Shown here in pieces: positions 6,129 to 8,554 of a stretch of DNA of 8,554 nt. Source of the DNA: an uncultured Clostridia bacterium. Lineage in GTDB: Bacteria > Bacillota > Clostridia > Oscillospirales > Ruminococcaceae. Positions within the stretch are counted from its first letter, which is position 1; each line of letters begins with the position of its first letter. Made by a program: the position numbers and the translations under genes. The notes beneath the pieces are model-generated. The model was not told where the DNA came from and did not search any database. It was given only the letters and a program-made list of their open reading frames with translations. Location: the NCBI GenBank assembly GCA_947165805.1, contig CAMVBT010000091.1, forward strand, positions 1 to 8,554. Reading direction: 5' to 3'.

Positions 6129-8281
6129 TTTCTCTTTTTCCTGCTCCTTCTGACCTGTTTTTTCTTCTCTTTATATGCCCTGACGAAGCCCGTGTACACC
6201 GCGGAGCGGTCGGTCTCATCGGGCAGCCCGCCGTAAACGGCGCTCTCATATCCCTCGATGAAATCCGAGATATCATATCCGAACAGCTCACCGCATTTCT
6301 CGGCGGTCTCCGTCGGTGTCATGGTGTTGACGCGGTTCGACATGAAGGCGTTCGTCATTCTGTTTATCCTGCTGTAGATCAGCGATGCCTGCACCGCGCC
6401 GCGGGACTTCGCGAGCCTGCCGGCAAAGCGCTTTTCCCGTATCACGGGAAGCATTATCAGTATAAGGATACCGATCACCGCAGCCAATGCCGCCGCGATG
6501 CCGACGATCATAAATGTCGGATCGACATAGCCTCCGTCGGTCACGGAGCTGGTCGGGTTGAAGTCCGTCCAGCCATAGCCGTCTGTCCATACCTGCACGA
6601 AGGAATGGGAATCGGCGGTGGTCACATACATCAGGCCGTCGGGATAGCTGCGCTGCACCCAGAAGCCCTCACAATAGCGCACCGTGAGCCCCAGCTCCCT
6701 GCACATCATCGTCATGGCGGTAGCGTAGGCGGCGCAGGCTCCGCGCTTCGTTTCGAGTATGAATACGTCCGGAGCCGCACTGTATGAGGTAAAATCCATG
6801 TCATATATATAGTCGCCCTTCAGGAAGAACTTCTCTATCGCCGCAGCCTTTTCATAATCGGTCTCACAGCCCTCGGTGATCTGCTCGGCAAGCTCTCTCA
6901 CCCGGAGCTGTGCACCCGCGGAGGAATAAGCCTCCGACAGCATCATACGGTAGAAGTCACTGCCGTAGTATTTCACGGCCTGCGCCTTCGCGGCAAGGTA
7001 TGAAGCCGCCGCCTCGGAAGTTTCCGCCAGCGTCCCGGCGAACTCGTCCGTGAAGAGCTGCATGAATTCCTTCTTCGGCACGAACGCCGTCCAGTTCACG
7101 CGGTATGCCTTCACGCCCGCGGTATCGTTCGCGCTCACGAAGTATTCGTCGTTCTCGGTGCGGTAAATTTTAACGTCGCTCTGGAACGCTCCGATGTACG
7201 TCATATCGTGCGGAGTATATACGGCGCGGACCGTGCCGTTCGCCGGAGATATGATACAGTCGGAGTATGACACGGTACCGCCGTCGAAGCCCGCAGCCTC
7301 ATACAGCAGCGACGGGTCCTCGAACACGGTGTAATCCGGCCAGTTGCTGTAACCGTCGTTTTCTTTCTCCAGCATATATTTCCATTTGTGCTCTCTGCCG
7401 TCGTAGTAGTTGAAGCTCTGGCGCTTGAGCAGCCCGGGATCGTCGCCGCGAAGATAAAAGGCTATCGTGGTCTCGTCCCTCGACGTGGAATCGGCGGAGC
7501 TGTCATTGAAGGTGTTGAAATCGGCGGCTGCCTGCGCGGCGCTTATGGTCACGCCCGTAACAAACTCGTCGAACATCTCTCTGTACGGCGCGTATTCGAG
7601 CTTCGGCGCGAACGACGCTATCATCGTCACGGCAAGTATGAATCCGCCCACCGCAAGGTTTCTGCCTCCCGAGCCCGTGCCTGCCGCGGCGTTCCCGCCC
7701 CCCGCTGCCGTTCCGCGGGTCATCAGCAGAAAGAACAGCGTCATTATCGCTATCGGGAATATGACGGGTATATCCGTGAATGTCTTTGCGAAAAGGCAGA
7801 ACGGACACATACATATCAGAAATACGAATATCCCCCTGTATCTTATGCGCGTGAAATAGTAAAGGCACGGCACCAGCACCTCACCGAGCAGCACAAGCAC
7901 AGCGGTCGTCCTGTCGGGGTACAGCGTCGTGAAGACCGCGGGTTCCATGAACCACTGCGTGAAGCTGCCGAATGTGTCTATCTTGTTGAAGCCCCCCACA
8001 GTGCAGACCGCAAGGTACATCATCACCGCCAGCGCGGCGAGCCAGCCCTTGCCTATACTGCGGAAGCAGTCGAAAAAGCCGAAGGAAGCCGCAGAAAAAA
8101 CGAATGAGAAAAACACGAAGAACAGCACAGCCGTTCCGGAAGAATGTACATATATGTATGTTATCGCGCTCATTACCGCCGTACTGAGCAGTACCGGCAC
8201 GATATTTTCTGCGATAAGCTCCCGCATCAGCGGCAGTTTTCCCTTGCGGCTCTCATTTTTCAAAGCGTATATCTTCCTCAT
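6125..8281 (-). CDS. Membrane-bound transglutaminase-like protein with DUF4129-like C-terminus (TgpA type)
   Basis: Large integral membrane protein of the TgpA-like group, with a papain-like transglutaminase domain outside the membrane; substrate unknown. Numbering from ATG 8281 is one less than used here (counted from a GTG at 8284, 719 residues). Seven membrane segments lie at about 28-47, 50-70, 80-98, 126-145, 150-167, 171-188 and 209-226, with basic loops on the inside, so the 227-590 region faces out. The core has KRGACAAYATA (C517), ADSHSFVQVW (H560) and GWTDFNPT (N576 where Asp or Glu is usual). An eighth helix (591-614) returns the chain to the cytoplasm, where a DUF4129-like segment with TPTETAEKCG and YESAVYGG (656-686) ends in a run of Lys/Arg. 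A Gly/Ala-rich loop spans 191-208. The start is uncertain: ATG 8281 overlaps the upstream gene by 29 nt without a good ribosome site; ATG 8227, with AAGGG 13 nt upstream, is the alternative. Confidence 0.88.
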   Translation of the reverse strand: MRKIYALKNESRKGKLPLMRELIAENIVPVLLSTAVMSAITYIYVHSSGTAVLFFVFFSFVFSAASFGFFDCFRSIGKGWLAALAVMMYLAVCTVGGFNKIDTFGSFTQWFMEPAVFTTLYPDRTTAVLVLLGEVLVPCLYYFTRIRYRGIFVFLICMCPFCLFAKTFTDIPVIFPIAIMTLFFLLMTRGTAAGGGNAAAGTGSGGRNLAVGGFILAVTMIASFAPKLEYAPYREMFDEFVTGVTISAAQAAADFNTFNDSSADSTSRDETTIAFYLRGDDPGLLKRQSFNYYDGREHKWKYMLEKENDGYSNWPDYTVFEDPSLLYEAAGFDGGTVSYSDCIISPANGTVRAVYTPHDMTYIGAFQSDVKIYRTENDEYFVSANDTAGVKAYRVNWTAFVPKKEFMQLFTDEFAGTLAETSEAAASYLAAKAQAVKYYGSDFYRMMLSEAYSSAGAQLRVRELAEQITEGCETDYEKAAAIEKFFLKGDYIYDMDFTSYSAAPDVFILETKRGACAAYATAMTMMCRELGLTVRYCEGFWVQRSYPDGLMYVTTADSHSFVQVWTDGYGWTDFNPTSSVTDGGYVDPTFMIVGIAAALAAVIGILILIMLPVIREKRFAGRLAKSRGAVQASLIYSRINRMTNAFMSNRVNTMTPTETAEKCGELFGYDISDFIEGYESAVYGGLPDETDRSAVYTGFVRAYKEKKKQVRRSRKKRK

Positions 8282-8554
8282 CACGGGTTATAAGCCAGAT
8301 ATTCTCACCGCGCATATCACATACCGGCGCGGCTGCGGCACGGTCGTCACGTCCGGCGACCGCGGCGGATATGACACCGTCGCAGCGTGCCGTGAATATG
8401 ACCGCGTGACCCTCTGTCGACTGCGGCAGTCTTCCGCCCGCATCGTCCGAGAACTCATAATCGGTCAGGCGGTAGCGTATATCGGACACGTCGGCAGGCG
8501 TAAGCGACGGTATGATCTCCCAGCCGCCGCCGAAGCGCACCGCCAGCTTCGCGG
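8253..8554 (-). CDS. C-terminal 99 residues of a probable DUF58 protein (5' end outside window)
   Basis: The frame is open from the right window edge to the TGA at 8253-8255; only the C-terminal 99 residues are visible, and any Met or GTG inside is unlikely to be the start. The fragment has an alternating pattern with two hydrophobic strands, AVIFTA and ENIWLIT, near its end, which could be the last strands of a von Willebrand A-like fold such as DUF58. No diagnostic DUF58 motif falls inside the window. The assignment rests mainly on context: genes for MoxR AAA+ ATPase, DUF58 protein and TgpA-like transglutaminase are commonly adjacent in this order, and this one overlaps the transglutaminase start. 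That a real gene is here is well supported; its family is an inference. Confidence 0.55.
   Translation of the reverse strand, partial: AKLAVRFGGGWEIIPSLTPADVSDIRYRLTDYEFSDDAGGRLPQSTEGHAVIFTARCDGVISAAVAGRDDRAAAAPVCDMRGENIWLITRDEEDIRFEK

Noticed and set aside
5289..6236. Open frame of 315 codons on the plus strand opposite birA
   Set aside because: Spans the birA/bioY/transglutaminase junctions antisense, with Arg-rich low-information sequence; a shadow of birA.
7670..7712. Gly/Ala-rich repeat in the transglutaminase (residues about 191-208) as a tandem repeat or insertion
   Set aside because: It is a low-complexity cytoplasmic loop between membrane helices six and seven with no exact repeat unit at DNA level and frame preserved.

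Overview
The window looks like chromosomal DNA from a low-to-mid GC Gram-positive anaerobe, most likely a Clostridia member of the Ruminococcus/Oscillospirales type. The basis is AGGAG-like ribosome sites, TTGACA/TATAAT-type promoters, a BioY (ECF-type) biotin transporter, a TgpA-like transglutaminase of the Bacillota kind and base composition around the mid-50s % GC by eye. The taxon is an inference. All seven genes lie on the minus strand, so transcription runs from right to left. There is no RNA gene, CRISPR array, insertion sequence or phage gene, and no gene-free gap above about 165 bp.

In transcription order (right to left): the 3' end of a gene that is probably a DUF58 protein (8253-8554, cut by the window edge); a large membrane transglutaminase with a C-terminal DUF4129-like tail (6125-8281); a biotin-protein ligase without a DNA-binding domain (5340-6128); and the biotin transporter subunit BioY (4798-5340). 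These four overlap or abut (about 29 nt, 4 nt and 1 nt), so they look like one translationally coupled operon. Next is glgP, glycogen phosphorylase (2350-4725), with its own good promoter in the 72-bp gap after bioY and an intrinsic terminator after its stop. Last is the potassium-uptake pair trkA (833-2188) and trkH (1-798, cut by the window edge), driven by a near-consensus sigma-A promoter at 2225-2253.

Functionally there are three blocks. The DUF58/transglutaminase pair is typical of MoxR-associated envelope operons of unknown exact role. BirA and BioY together take up biotin and attach it to carboxylases. GlgP mobilises stored glycogen, and TrkA/TrkH form a gated K+ uptake system. Most of this is ordinary housekeeping content. 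The points that deserve a second look are the fusion of a biotin uptake/ligation pair onto the transglutaminase operon, the Asn in place of the usual acidic third triad residue in the transglutaminase, and the lack of any visible biotin-responsive regulator or of ECF energising subunits. I do not see convincing evidence of a new system.
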